From: an uncultured Prevotellaceae bacterium
GTDB taxonomy: Bacteria; Bacteroidota; Bacteroidia; Bacteroidales; Bacteroidaceae
NCBI GenBank assembly: GCA_902767775.1
Contig: CACXIP010000003.1
Span: 1-64,000, forward strand
Length of the DNA: 64,000 bases
Direction of reading: 5' to 3'
This document shows, piece after piece, positions 1 through 7,045 of this stretch. The position numbers and the translations under genes were made by a program. The notes below the pieces were generated by a model. The model did no database searches. It saw only the letters and a list, made by a program, of their open reading frames with translations, and had not been told where the DNA came from. The first letter of the stretch is position 1. Each line of letters starts with the position of its first letter.

Positions 1-556
1 CGGCAATGATGGGCAGCTCTTTCTGGGCTGTTGTCATGTCGGATGTTTTTTGGCGCATCGTTCCCGTCTTCCTCTTGCCATGTTTCATGGATAATGTGGC
101 AGGCCTTGGCGATGACGCTGTTTGAGCCGCTTCGATTTTCGCCCTCTCTTCGGTATTCACCTTGTTTTCCTGTGGTTCCTTCTTGACAGCTTCCGTTTTG
201 GCTATGGCCTTTGTCCTGGCAACGCTGAGTCCAGTACTCTCCTTGTTTGCTATGGCATCTGTCTCGGTTGTGATATGGTTTCTCAGAAGGACGGCACAGC
301 CTATGAGAACGGCAACACATGCCGCTGCACGCCACCCCCAGGCTACGAACAAACGTTTTTTCTTCGCCTGGAGATTGACAGAACGTGATATGCCCATCAG
401 CGCTCGGGTCTCACTTAGCAGAGGCGAGTCCAGTTCGGACTGCATCAGCACATACTCCAGCTCCGTCTCTTCCAGCACCGACAACTGGCAGTCCATATAG
501 AGCCGACAGAGTTGTTCGGCATCTTCCATGGTGATATGCTTGGCGTTTTGTTTCAT
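1..556 (-). CDS. Anti-sigma-like single-pass membrane protein (3' end outside window)
   Basis: The frame is open from an ATG at 556 to the left edge, giving the first 185 residues with no stop. The N-terminal ~80 residues are soluble, acidic and helical (around MEDAEQLCRLYMDCQLS). They are followed by one hydrophobic segment at about residues 82-101 after a KKKR positive patch, and then by a Lys/Glu/Thr-rich, probably periplasmic, stretch. The ATG overlaps the stop of the upstream ECF sigma gene (ATGA), so the two are translationally coupled. That layout is typical of a membrane anti-sigma partner, but I see no recognisable zinc anti-sigma motif. The role is therefore inferred from context and topology. 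The C-terminal part lies outside the window. Confidence 0.75.
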   Translation of the reverse strand, partial: MKQNAKHITMEDAEQLCRLYMDCQLSVLEETELEYVLMQSELDSPLLSETRALMGISRSVNLQAKKKRLFVAWGWRAAACVAVLIGCAVLLRNHITTETDAIANKESTGLSVARTKAIAKTEAVKKEPQENKVNTEERAKIEAAQTASSPRPATLSMKHGKRKTGTMRQKTSDMTTAQKELPIIA

Positions 557-1032
557 CTGTTCAATTGATTGTAGGTTTCACGCATCTTCTTTCTGGTTCG
601 GCTCATGTTCATCCTCACCGCTTCCACGCTCATCGACAGTTTTTCGGCAACCTGCTCATATTCCATTCCTTCGTGAGTGACGAGGTGGAATATCTCCCGT
701 TGTAGCGGAGTCAGTCCTTCTTGCAAAAGTGCTTCAAGATGCTTCAAGTCTTCTTCAACTATATTGTAGCCTTTCATCTCGCGGGAACTGACTGCATCCA
801 ATGGTATGGGCTTGGCCTTTCTCAAACGGTCTATGCAGACGTGTCGCAGCACGGTCACGAGTTTGTTTCTCGCTTCAGACGTAGTCTCAACTTCGCCTCC
901 ATTCCTCAGTTTCAGCCAAGTGTCTTGAAGCGCATCCTTGGCATCCTCATCGCTTTCCAGATAATTTAGGGCGATGTGGTGCAGCTTGTCGCGCAAGCCA
1001 AGAAACGAGGATGTCAGCACGTCGATTTCCAT
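553..1032 (-). CDS. ECF-type RNA polymerase sigma-70 factor (cassette C)
   Basis: 159 residues, the usual length for an ECF sigma factor with only regions 2 and 4. Region 2 is visible at about residues 10-70 (motif EDAKDALQDTWLKLR), and the region 4 helix-turn-helix at about 108-152 (LTPLQREIFHLVTHEG, then EQVAEKLSMSVEAVRMNMSR). It should direct core polymerase to a small regulon under control of the membrane protein that begins in its stop codon. A possible promoter box (TACGTTTC, read on the minus strand) lies at 1061-1068. The target genes are not evident from sequence. Confidence 0.93.
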   Translation of the reverse strand: MEIDVLTSSFLGLRDKLHHIALNYLESDEDAKDALQDTWLKLRNGGEVETTSEARNKLVTVLRHVCIDRLRKAKPIPLDAVSSREMKGYNIVEEDLKHLEALLQEGLTPLQREIFHLVTHEGMEYEQVAEKLSMSVEAVRMNMSRTRKKMRETYNQLNR

Positions 1033-1170
1033 ATTCTACTATTGATACGATTGAAAATGCGAAACGTAACAAGAATAAATTACTTTTCGCTTATTCTTTG
1101 TTTTTTTGACTCACAAAATAAACAAATAGCATAGACAAGCCCTCGGTGTCCTCGAGGTTTGGATTTTTAT

Positions 1171-1216
1171 ACCGAATCATCAAGAAACTCATCCAAATTG
1201 AGTATATTTGCACCAT
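1171..1216 (+). promoter_or_regulatory. Promoter of the DUF1294/lipoprotein pair, part of a duplicated promoter module
   Basis: A -7 box TATATTTG lies at 1203-1210, inside the block GAGTATATTTGCACCAT (1200-1216). The expected TTTG at -33 is absent. The 46 bases match positions 6030-6075 at 39 of 46 positions, including the whole 17-base block. The match suggests a shared regulator rather than chance. The start codon at 1251 is about 34 bases past the predicted transcription start. Confidence 0.7.
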
Positions 1217-1250
1217 CTTGAACAATTAATAAACAGAAGAAATCACAATT

Positions 1251-1535
1251 ATGAACAATACCCTTCTTCAAATCGCCTTAGCCTATCTCGCCGTCATCAA
1301 TCTGGTCACATTCATCACCTATGGTATTGACAAACTGAAGGCTAAACGTTCCAAATGGCGAATCTCAGAAGCAACACTTTTGGCCTTGGCGGTAGTTGGG
1401 GGGAGTTTGGGAGCTTGGCTGGGAATGAAAGTTTGGCATCACAAGACGCTGCATATGAAGTTTAAATATGGAATTCCTACGATTATCATTATCCAATTGT
1501 TGGCAGTAGGCTATTGGATATATAACTGTGAATAG
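1251..1535 (+). CDS. DUF1294 small membrane protein
   Basis: 94 residues with hydrophobic segments at about 5-25, 42-60 and 72-92. The family signature is visible: an early YGIDKLKAKRSKWRI stretch, then LGGSLGAW-like VVGGSLGAWLGMKVWHHKT, then MKFKYGIP. This is the DUF1294 family of inner-membrane proteins, whose function is unknown. The ATG is well spaced from the promoter at 1203-1210. A lipoprotein gene follows 48 bases downstream on the same strand and probably shares the transcript. Confidence 0.9.
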   Translation: MNNTLLQIALAYLAVINLVTFITYGIDKLKAKRSKWRISEATLLALAVVGGSLGAWLGMKVWHHKTLHMKFKYGIPTIIIIQLLAVGYWIYNCE

Positions 1536-1583
1536 AGCTGATATAGTCACAGGGTTGATGGTGCAACCCCAATTGAATAGACG

Positions 1584-2183
1584 ATGAAACAATTATCATT
1601 TATATTGCTTTTGACCATAGTGATTGGCTGTACTGGTCAAAATGACAAAGAAGCCAACATACCTGTTGCTGAAGAGAATGACAGCGTCATGGTGGCCAAT
1701 GGCTATGATGTCGTTGAACTACACAAGATGAAGACGGGACATATTACGGCCACGTTCAAAGTCAATGGGAAGCCATGCGTGTTCTTGGTTGACACAGGCG
1801 GTGGTGGCACATTGATAGACATGTCCAAGAAAGACAAATATGGCCTTGAAGAAGCGGGGAAACGTGACTATGCGGCTGGCATCGGTTCCGTCAGTTCATT
1901 GGTCAGGACATCTGCTACCCTGCAGATTGGAGAAAAGGTTTTCAAGTCTGACGACCTCTTCATGATGGATATCTCCTATCTCAACACCGAATTCAGAAAA
2001 ACCAAGGGCAGACAGGTTGATGGTGTCCTGGGCACTGATTTCCTTGAGAGGCACCATGCAGTCATTGACTATCCACATTCAAAGATGTATCTAATCATCA
2101 AGCCGGATTATTCGGCTCACGGCGTTCTTTTCTCAAGCCGTTCATTATATTTGACACCCCCCCTTTCCTCGGGTATTTATTAA
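1584..2183 (+). CDS. Retropepsin-like aspartyl protease lipoprotein
   Basis: 199 residues. The N-terminus is a lipoprotein signal (MKQLSFILLLTIVIGCTG, Cys16), so the product is probably anchored in the envelope. The core matches the clan AA single-domain aspartic protease family: FLVDTGGGGTLIDMS (catalytic DTG at about 73-75), then the flap-like region, then DGVLGTDFLERHHAVIDY. Family members are usually taken to be peptidases, but substrates in Bacteroidota are not known. The typical domain ends near KMYLIIK. The last ~25 residues look like an unrelated extension, possibly from a shifted frame. The gene ends 12 bases from a convergent neighbour. Confidence 0.85.
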   Translation: MKQLSFILLLTIVIGCTGQNDKEANIPVAEENDSVMVANGYDVVELHKMKTGHITATFKVNGKPCVFLVDTGGGGTLIDMSKKDKYGLEEAGKRDYAAGIGSVSSLVRTSATLQIGEKVFKSDDLFMMDISYLNTEFRKTKGRQVDGVLGTDFLERHHAVIDYPHSKMYLIIKPDYSAHGVLFSSRSLYLTPPLSSGIY

Positions 2184-2195
2184 CCAAAATCTGTC

Positions 2196-3902
2196 TCAGT
2201 CATCAATTCTCTCGACGATGAAGTCGCAGGCGGAGAACCAACTGCCGTCATATTTTGTGCTTTGGCGGGTGGTGACACCATAGGTCAAGGAGCCATCGTC
2301 ATTGACTCTGACTTCATCGAGCCAGATGCGGTTCCAGCCGAAACCCTGTCCGCCATTGGCCGAAGTCTTGTCGATGTCGAGGGCGGTAACGAAGTCATGA
2401 TTGCTGGCACGTTTTTCGAAACGGCACAGTGCTGAGAACCAAACATTTCCACCAGTATGACCCATGGCAGGAATCTCCTTTCGGCTGACATCATCACCAC
2501 CCGTTCTTGCAAAGATGAAAACATTAGAATGCTCTGCCTCGGAGGCGCGCACAACAGCAGAGACACGATAGCGGCCGGGGCGCAGGCCGTGCAGTGTAGT
2601 CTCGGCCTCGAATCCTTTGCCTGCATCTCCTTTTACTTCCAAATAGCCTTTCCGCTCATCGCCGCTATAATGCTCTCCACAGGCTGTGAACTGGGTTCCG
2701 GCGTGGTCATGACTGAGTTTCCAGAAGTTGCGGTTCAGGTAGTCCTGGTCTTGCTCATTCAGATTGTCAATCTCTGCCGTCAGATTCCTTTTGGCATCGA
2801 TGCTTTTGCGGGCTGATGCCACTTGTTGCCTCTGGCCAGGAGGTACAGTAGCCTCCAAGGCATCTATCAGGCCACATAGTTTTTCAATTTGCCCTTGAGA
2901 AAGCAGGAATGGGTAATTGTCAATCTCCTTGTTCAATGTGTGGAGGATAGCCTCCAGTTCGGTCATGTTGGCAGTGCGGCTCAACTCCCACATACGGTGC
3001 ACCTTTGCCTGCAGGGCATCATAACTGGTGTACACATTGGGAATCTCTGACGAACCATTGAGTTTCGCTACCATTTCTTGGAATTTGTAGCCGTATTTCT
3101 CCATCACGGTGTCGGTTTCCAAGGTTTTGGCTCGTTCAGGGTCACTCTTCTGGAGTCCGCGCACCAGATTGTGCGCCACGCCCAATCCAATATTGGTCCT
3201 GTTCAGATACTCATCGGGGTCGTAGGATTTCATTTGCGGTGTGTTGTCTATCTTCGGGCTATGAAACTCGTAGATAATGCCTTCTACCATATAGCGTTTG
3301 TGCCTGGTGTCACCATCTGTTAGTTCCGTATCCGTCCATGTGAGAAGGTAGGTGGAGCGGAATCCGTCATCATCCTTGAAACTGATGATGCGGATGTTCA
3401 TCGACGGGTGAAGTTGTAGGGGGAACGTCTTTCCTTGCTCGCCCCAGGCTATCTTTACACCAGGGAAGACGGCCTGCTCGTCGCCCGCCATATAACTGTA
3501 ATAACTGTTGGCAAAGGGTGCCTGCTTGTCGAAGGCATCGAGCATGGAGCGCAGTGGCAGTGTGGGGTCATCGGGCACTTGATTGAAGGAGAAACGATGA
3601 CCGTCGATATACAGAGGTCCGATGGATGCCGTGACGTTCGACTTGCTCTTTGAGAGTGTCACCACGTGGATTTTCTCCTTGGGTACCAGACCGCCACCAT
3701 CCAGGCAGCCCCATTCGCCCCATGCCACGGCGACGGAGTCTTCGTTCATGCTCTGTAACTTGGTTTCAATGCTTTTCGGAAACTTGCCGTATATCGTTTC
3801 GACGAAAGCCGTGCGCATGGCCTGGGCATGCTTGTTCTCCTGCGCATGAAGCCAGGCTGCAGACATCAGTAGAAGGGCTGTTATCAATATTTGTTTTTTC
3901 AT
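2196..3902 (-). CDS. Secreted effector of sigma cassette A, C-terminal beta-sandwich module
   Basis: 568 residues with a cleavable signal peptide (MKKQILITALLLMSAAWLHAQ). No named family is recognised. Residues ~147-228 are clearly related to residues ~110-195 of the effector at 19186-21171. Both have a PG(V/I)K segment, then NIR(I/L)ISF, a D(D)G turn, a Trp-containing strand and (V/D)G(I/M)IYE. After a helical middle (~280-390) comes a ~140-residue beta-rich domain (LRPGRYRVSAVVRASE ... GWNRIWLDEVRV). It resembles galactose-binding-like carbohydrate modules. The gene lies 15 bases after the anti-sigma gene, and its product probably acts outside the inner membrane. Function unknown. Confidence 0.85.
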   Translation of the reverse strand: MKKQILITALLLMSAAWLHAQENKHAQAMRTAFVETIYGKFPKSIETKLQSMNEDSVAVAWGEWGCLDGGGLVPKEKIHVVTLSKSKSNVTASIGPLYIDGHRFSFNQVPDDPTLPLRSMLDAFDKQAPFANSYYSYMAGDEQAVFPGVKIAWGEQGKTFPLQLHPSMNIRIISFKDDDGFRSTYLLTWTDTELTDGDTRHKRYMVEGIIYEFHSPKIDNTPQMKSYDPDEYLNRTNIGLGVAHNLVRGLQKSDPERAKTLETDTVMEKYGYKFQEMVAKLNGSSEIPNVYTSYDALQAKVHRMWELSRTANMTELEAILHTLNKEIDNYPFLLSQGQIEKLCGLIDALEATVPPGQRQQVASARKSIDAKRNLTAEIDNLNEQDQDYLNRNFWKLSHDHAGTQFTACGEHYSGDERKGYLEVKGDAGKGFEAETTLHGLRPGRYRVSAVVRASEAEHSNVFIFARTGGDDVSRKEIPAMGHTGGNVWFSALCRFEKRASNHDFVTALDIDKTSANGGQGFGWNRIWLDEVRVNDDGSLTYGVTTRQSTKYDGSWFSACDFIVERIDD

Positions 3903-3917
3903 TTTGCTTTCATTGAT

Positions 3918-4529
3918 TTAGAAGTTGATATAATTGGCAGTACTGTCTTTCTGTAGTTCATTAAAAGCCCGCTTTGTATCGTCTTTCACAATGCGGTTAA
4001 CCAACTGTTGCAGGCGGTTGTCGGCAGCGATGATTTTTTCCAGATGAGCCGACCTTACGCTATCGTCGACAGCTTCCATCTCTGCTTCGAGTTGAGAGAT
4101 GTAGTAGTTGAGCCTGTCATCGGCTGCCACAACAGTTATTGTTTCATTCTCCTTTACTGATTGCTTTGCGGTTTTAATAATTTGCTTTACATTATTGTCC
4201 TGAGCCAAAACAGGTGCTTCTTGTGCAATCATCGGTATCGGTTCTTTCTCTTCCACTTTCACCATGCTGTCTCTTTGCTCCTTATGCTGCGCCACAATCG
4301 TCTCGTTTCTTTCTGTTTGACCATCTTTCATGAACAGAGAGAAGCCAATTAATAACAGGAGGCCGGCAGCAATGGCAATGATGGATGCAGCGTACAGCCA
4401 ACGAGATGATTTTGATTTTGATTTGATGCGCATCATCACACGCTGCTCCATGTCGTCGGGCATCTTCATCTCTGAAGCCCGGTCGTTCTGTCGCTGCAAA
4501 GCCTGGCGGAATAGTTGGTCTTTATTCAT
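3918..4529 (-). CDS. Membrane anti-sigma-like protein (cassette A)
   Basis: 203 residues. A short cytoplasmic part carries MPDDMEQRVMMRI (23-35), followed by one transmembrane helix at ~44-67 (WLYAASIIAIAAGLLLLIGF). The C-terminal part should be periplasmic. It ends in a helical region at 138-183 (LNYYISQLEAEMEAVDDS) that is conserved in the paralogue at 21161-21868. The gene overlaps the upstream sigma gene by 8 bases. Sigma plus single-pass membrane partner plus secreted protein suggests an envelope signal relay. The anti-sigma role is inferred from context, because no zinc-binding anti-sigma motif is visible. Confidence 0.8.
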   Translation of the reverse strand: MNKDQLFRQALQRQNDRASEMKMPDDMEQRVMMRIKSKSKSSRWLYAASIIAIAAGLLLLIGFSLFMKDGQTERNETIVAQHKEQRDSMVKVEEKEPIPMIAQEAPVLAQDNNVKQIIKTAKQSVKENETITVVAADDRLNYYISQLEAEMEAVDDSVRSAHLEKIIAADNRLQQLVNRIVKDDTKRAFNELQKDSTANYINF

Positions 4530-5073
4530 CGTTCAAGCGTGTTAAGATAATCCTGAGTCGTTGACGTATTCGGTGAAGTTGGCTGCTGAGCCGCGATACT
4601 TCACGATTGAGAGAGTCGCTTGCTGTGCCCGTTATGTAGGCTATTTCTTTGAGGGGGCGCTGGTCGAAGTAGTAAAGTTGCAAGAGCATTTGGTCTTCGG
4701 GGGGGAGTTTCTGAATGGCTTCATCCAACTGTTCGGCTGTCGTCGTATCCGGCAACTCGTCTGGAACATCCTCGCCCACCACAATGGACATCTCCAGCAT
4801 CCGTTTTCGTAGTCGCAAATGATGCAAAGCCTTGTGATATGCTATGCGGTAAAGCCAGGTCTTCAGTGAAGCCTTTTCCGGGGCATAGTCATTCAGATGT
4901 TCGTAGGCTGTCACAAAAGCCTCCTGCACCACATCCTCTGCATCCTCCTGAATGGTGACAATACGGCCAACAAATGCCATGAGAGCAGGACCATACTGAT
5001 TTACCATCGGTGCAAAGTCCTCGACCCTCCTGCTATGTTTTTGGGTTTTATACATCTGTTTGTCGTTTGTCAT
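4522..5073 (-). CDS. ECF-type sigma factor (cassette A)
   Basis: 183 residues. Region 2 at ~20-90 shows EDAEDVVQEAFVTAYEHL and TWLYRIAYHKALHHLR. Region 4 at ~123-175 has LPPEDQMLLQLYYFDQRPL followed by an HTH. It is closely similar to the sigma factor at 21855-22454, which shares the TWL-RIAYH-AL-H and P-DQMLL-LYYFD-RP motifs. The ATG at 5073 starts a three-gene operon of sigma, membrane partner and secreted effector. The upstream 135 bases hold no consensus housekeeping promoter, which is compatible with self-driven expression. Confidence 0.93.
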   Translation of the reverse strand: MTNDKQMYKTQKHSRRVEDFAPMVNQYGPALMAFVGRIVTIQEDAEDVVQEAFVTAYEHLNDYAPEKASLKTWLYRIAYHKALHHLRLRKRMLEMSIVVGEDVPDELPDTTTAEQLDEAIQKLPPEDQMLLQLYYFDQRPLKEIAYITGTASDSLNREVSRLSSQLHRIRQRLRIILTRLNDE

Positions 5074-5208
5074 TCTATTCTATATAGACTGTTGACGGCA
5101 AAATGTCACGCCAACCTTGTGGTTATTAACAAACATTAATGTTTTTCAAAGCATAACATATCCGCGAGAGACGAGCGAGCTCACGCCCTCTTTTATGTCG
5201 TTGTACTG

Positions 5209-5781
5209 TCAGCCTTCGAACGTGACGGACCTTCGGATTCGTGACAATTGTTGCGGAGTCAAATTTAGGAATGAGGCAATAGCATGTAGGGGCAAATGTT
5301 CCACTATGCCGGGACAACGATGGAGCAACAAATCGTAACGTTCGCGAGGCGTGGCACGGTGGAAATCCAGATAACGGGCACGTGCCTGACTGAGCAGATG
5401 TTCCCCGATGATAGTTCGTAGTTCCATGGTTTCCATATTTCGGTTGAACAGCTGTATCAGTTGTTCGCCACTCACCCTCAACACGCTGCTGGGCATCATC
5501 GCCTCTATCGTGGTCTGCGACGGACTTCCATTGAGACAGGAGGGATAGTCGCCCACATACTCACCCTCGAAAGAAAACCATGTGATGTGTTCCTTGCCGT
5601 CACTGATGCCTTGTGCCACATACTTGAAACAACCTTTGGTGACAAAGCCAAACCACCGTGACGGTTTGCCCTCGCACTCCATCCACTCGCCCTTCTGATA
5701 ACTGACGGTCTCACCTTCCCGCTCGCAGAAGTCATACAACTCTTGCAAGTCTATGCTATTTACACCGAATTTCTGTTCCAT
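5209..5781 (-). CDS. Crp/Fnr-family transcription regulator
   Basis: 190 residues. The N-terminal ~115 residues form a cyclic-nucleotide-binding-type beta-barrel (YQKGEWMECEGKPSRWFGFV, GEYVGDYPSCLNG), followed by the long dimerisation helix (~120-150). The C-terminal HTH is at ~160-185 (LHAIASFLNLTPQQLSRIRR). No Fnr-type cysteine cluster is present. It is divergent from the proline-iminopeptidase-type gene at 6108. A strong consensus promoter lies 119 bases upstream. The ligand is unknown. Confidence 0.92.
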   Translation of the reverse strand: MEQKFGVNSIDLQELYDFCEREGETVSYQKGEWMECEGKPSRWFGFVTKGCFKYVAQGISDGKEHITWFSFEGEYVGDYPSCLNGSPSQTTIEAMMPSSVLRVSGEQLIQLFNRNMETMELRTIIGEHLLSQARARYLDFHRATPRERYDLLLHRCPGIVEHLPLHAIASFLNLTPQQLSRIRRSVTFEG

Positions 5782-5906
5782 AAACTAAAAAAAGAGTATC
5801 AATTCATCTCCTTCCTTGAAAGCATTACAGGTTTCCACGTAGCCGCGCATTTCTTTCTAAGAGACAAAGAACATGGTTGTGGATAACTATGTGACTAAAT
5901 ACACTG

Positions 5907-5938
5907 CAAATATAGGCAATATATAAAAAAACACCAAA
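5907..5938 (-). promoter_or_regulatory. Consensus promoter of the Crp/Fnr gene
   Basis: Read on the minus strand, TTTG (5938-5935), a 20-base spacer and TATATTTG (5914-5907) match the Bacteroidota housekeeping promoter exactly. The predicted transcript starts near 5900 and has a ~119-base leader. Together with the promoter at 6030-6075 this accounts for the 326-base gap 5782-6107. I see nothing else there. Confidence 0.8.
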
Positions 5939-6029
5939 ACATTAATACCAATGGTTTTGCTTATCGCATAAATAGTCTGCGAAATCATTCCTTTCTTCAT
6001 AAACAATCATAAATTATAACTGCAATGAT

Positions 6030-6075
6030 ACCAAATCATCAGAAATCTCAATCAATTTGAGTATATTTGCACCAT
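6030..6075 (+). promoter_or_regulatory. Promoter of the proline-iminopeptidase-type gene, second copy of a promoter module
   Basis: The -7 box TATATTTG is at 6062-6069. The -33 element is not TTTG. The 46 bases match 1171-1216 at 39 positions, with GAGTATATTTGCACCAT identical in both. The conserved upstream half together with a poor -33 box suggests an activator-dependent promoter. Confidence 0.7.
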
Positions 6076-6107
6076 AACTTAAATGTTCACATTAGCATAT
6101 CTTTATT

Positions 6108-6989
6108 ATGAACAACAAAATCACTGAAGGCTATATGCCATTTATGGGTCACCAAACCTACTACCGCATAGTGGGCGAGGCATCCGAGAACGCACCACTG
6201 TTGTTGCTCCATGGTGGACCAGGAAGCACGCACAACTATTTCGAGGTGCTTGATTGTATCGCTGATACAGGCCGACAAGTCATCTCCTACGATCAGATAG
6301 GATGTGGCAATTCCTATCTCGATGGTCATCCCGAACTGTGGACGCAAAAGACATGGATAGACGAACTCATCGCCATCCGCGAACACCTTCATCTGGATAC
6401 CGTGCACATCCTCGGTCAGTCATGGGGAGCTATGCAGGCCATTGCTTATGTCATAGACAACAAGCCTTCGGGCGTCAAGTCGCTTATTCTTTCATCGGGG
6501 CATGCTTCCAGCAGCCTTTGGGCAAGCGAACAGCATCGGCTCATCAAATATTTGTCGGAGGAAGACCAGGAAGCGATACGTTGTGCGGAAGACACCGGAA
6601 AGTGGGACAATCCCGCCTATCTGCAGGCCAACGACCATTACTTTGAGCAATTTGTCATCAGTGTCGACGAACACTCTCCCGAATGCATCCGACGTCCGAA
6701 ACGTTCAGGCACAGAAGCCTATCTCTATGGCTGGGGGCCCAATGAGTATCAGCCTCTTGGCAGTCTGAAGGATTTCGAGTATACCGACAAACTTGGCCAA
6801 ATCTCCCTGCCTGTCCTTATCTGCAGCGGCACACGAGACATCTGCACACCCGTTGTTGCAGCCTCGCTTTACGAGAATATACCCAACAGCCAATGGCATC
6901 TGTTCAGACATTCCCGCCACACCTGCTTTATTGATGCCTACGATGAGTATTGCCAAGTTCTCACCCGATGGCTGCAAGAGCATGACTAA
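6108..6989 (+). CDS. Proline iminopeptidase-family alpha/beta hydrolase
   Basis: 293 residues, cytosolic, no signal peptide. The family features are HGGPG (35-39), the oxyanion/nucleophile elbow GQSWGA (Ser105), Asp244 in GTRDICTP and His271 in SRHTCF, so the full catalytic triad is present. The family (peptidase S33) releases N-terminal proline or other residues from small peptides or amino-acid amides. Exact specificity cannot be read from the sequence. The gene is monocistronic, with a strong terminator after it and a dedicated promoter in front. Confidence 0.92.
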   Translation: MNNKITEGYMPFMGHQTYYRIVGEASENAPLLLLHGGPGSTHNYFEVLDCIADTGRQVISYDQIGCGNSYLDGHPELWTQKTWIDELIAIREHLHLDTVHILGQSWGAMQAIAYVIDNKPSGVKSLILSSGHASSSLWASEQHRLIKYLSEEDQEAIRCAEDTGKWDNPAYLQANDHYFEQFVISVDEHSPECIRRPKRSGTEAYLYGWGPNEYQPLGSLKDFEYTDKLGQISLPVLICSGTRDICTPVVAASLYENIPNSQWHLFRHSRHTCFIDAYDEYCQVLTRWLQEHD

Positions 6990-6991
6990 AA

Positions 6992-7026
6992 AATCCTCTC
7001 TCACTCTTGAAGTGGGAGAGGGGATT
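6992..7026. terminator. Bidirectional terminator between convergent genes
   Basis: Inverted repeat TCCTCTCTCACT / AGTGGGAGAGGGGA around a CTTGA loop. It has A-rich sequence on the left and TTATTAAT on the right. It separates the hydrolase gene from the convergent amylase gene. Confidence 0.75.
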
Positions 7027-7045
7027 ATTAATCAAGCTTGGTTTT

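Noticed and set aside
1536..1583. Hairpin GGGTTG/CAACCC between the DUF1294 and lipoprotein genes
   Set aside because: Only six base pairs and no T tract; too weak to call a terminator, and the two genes look co-transcribed.
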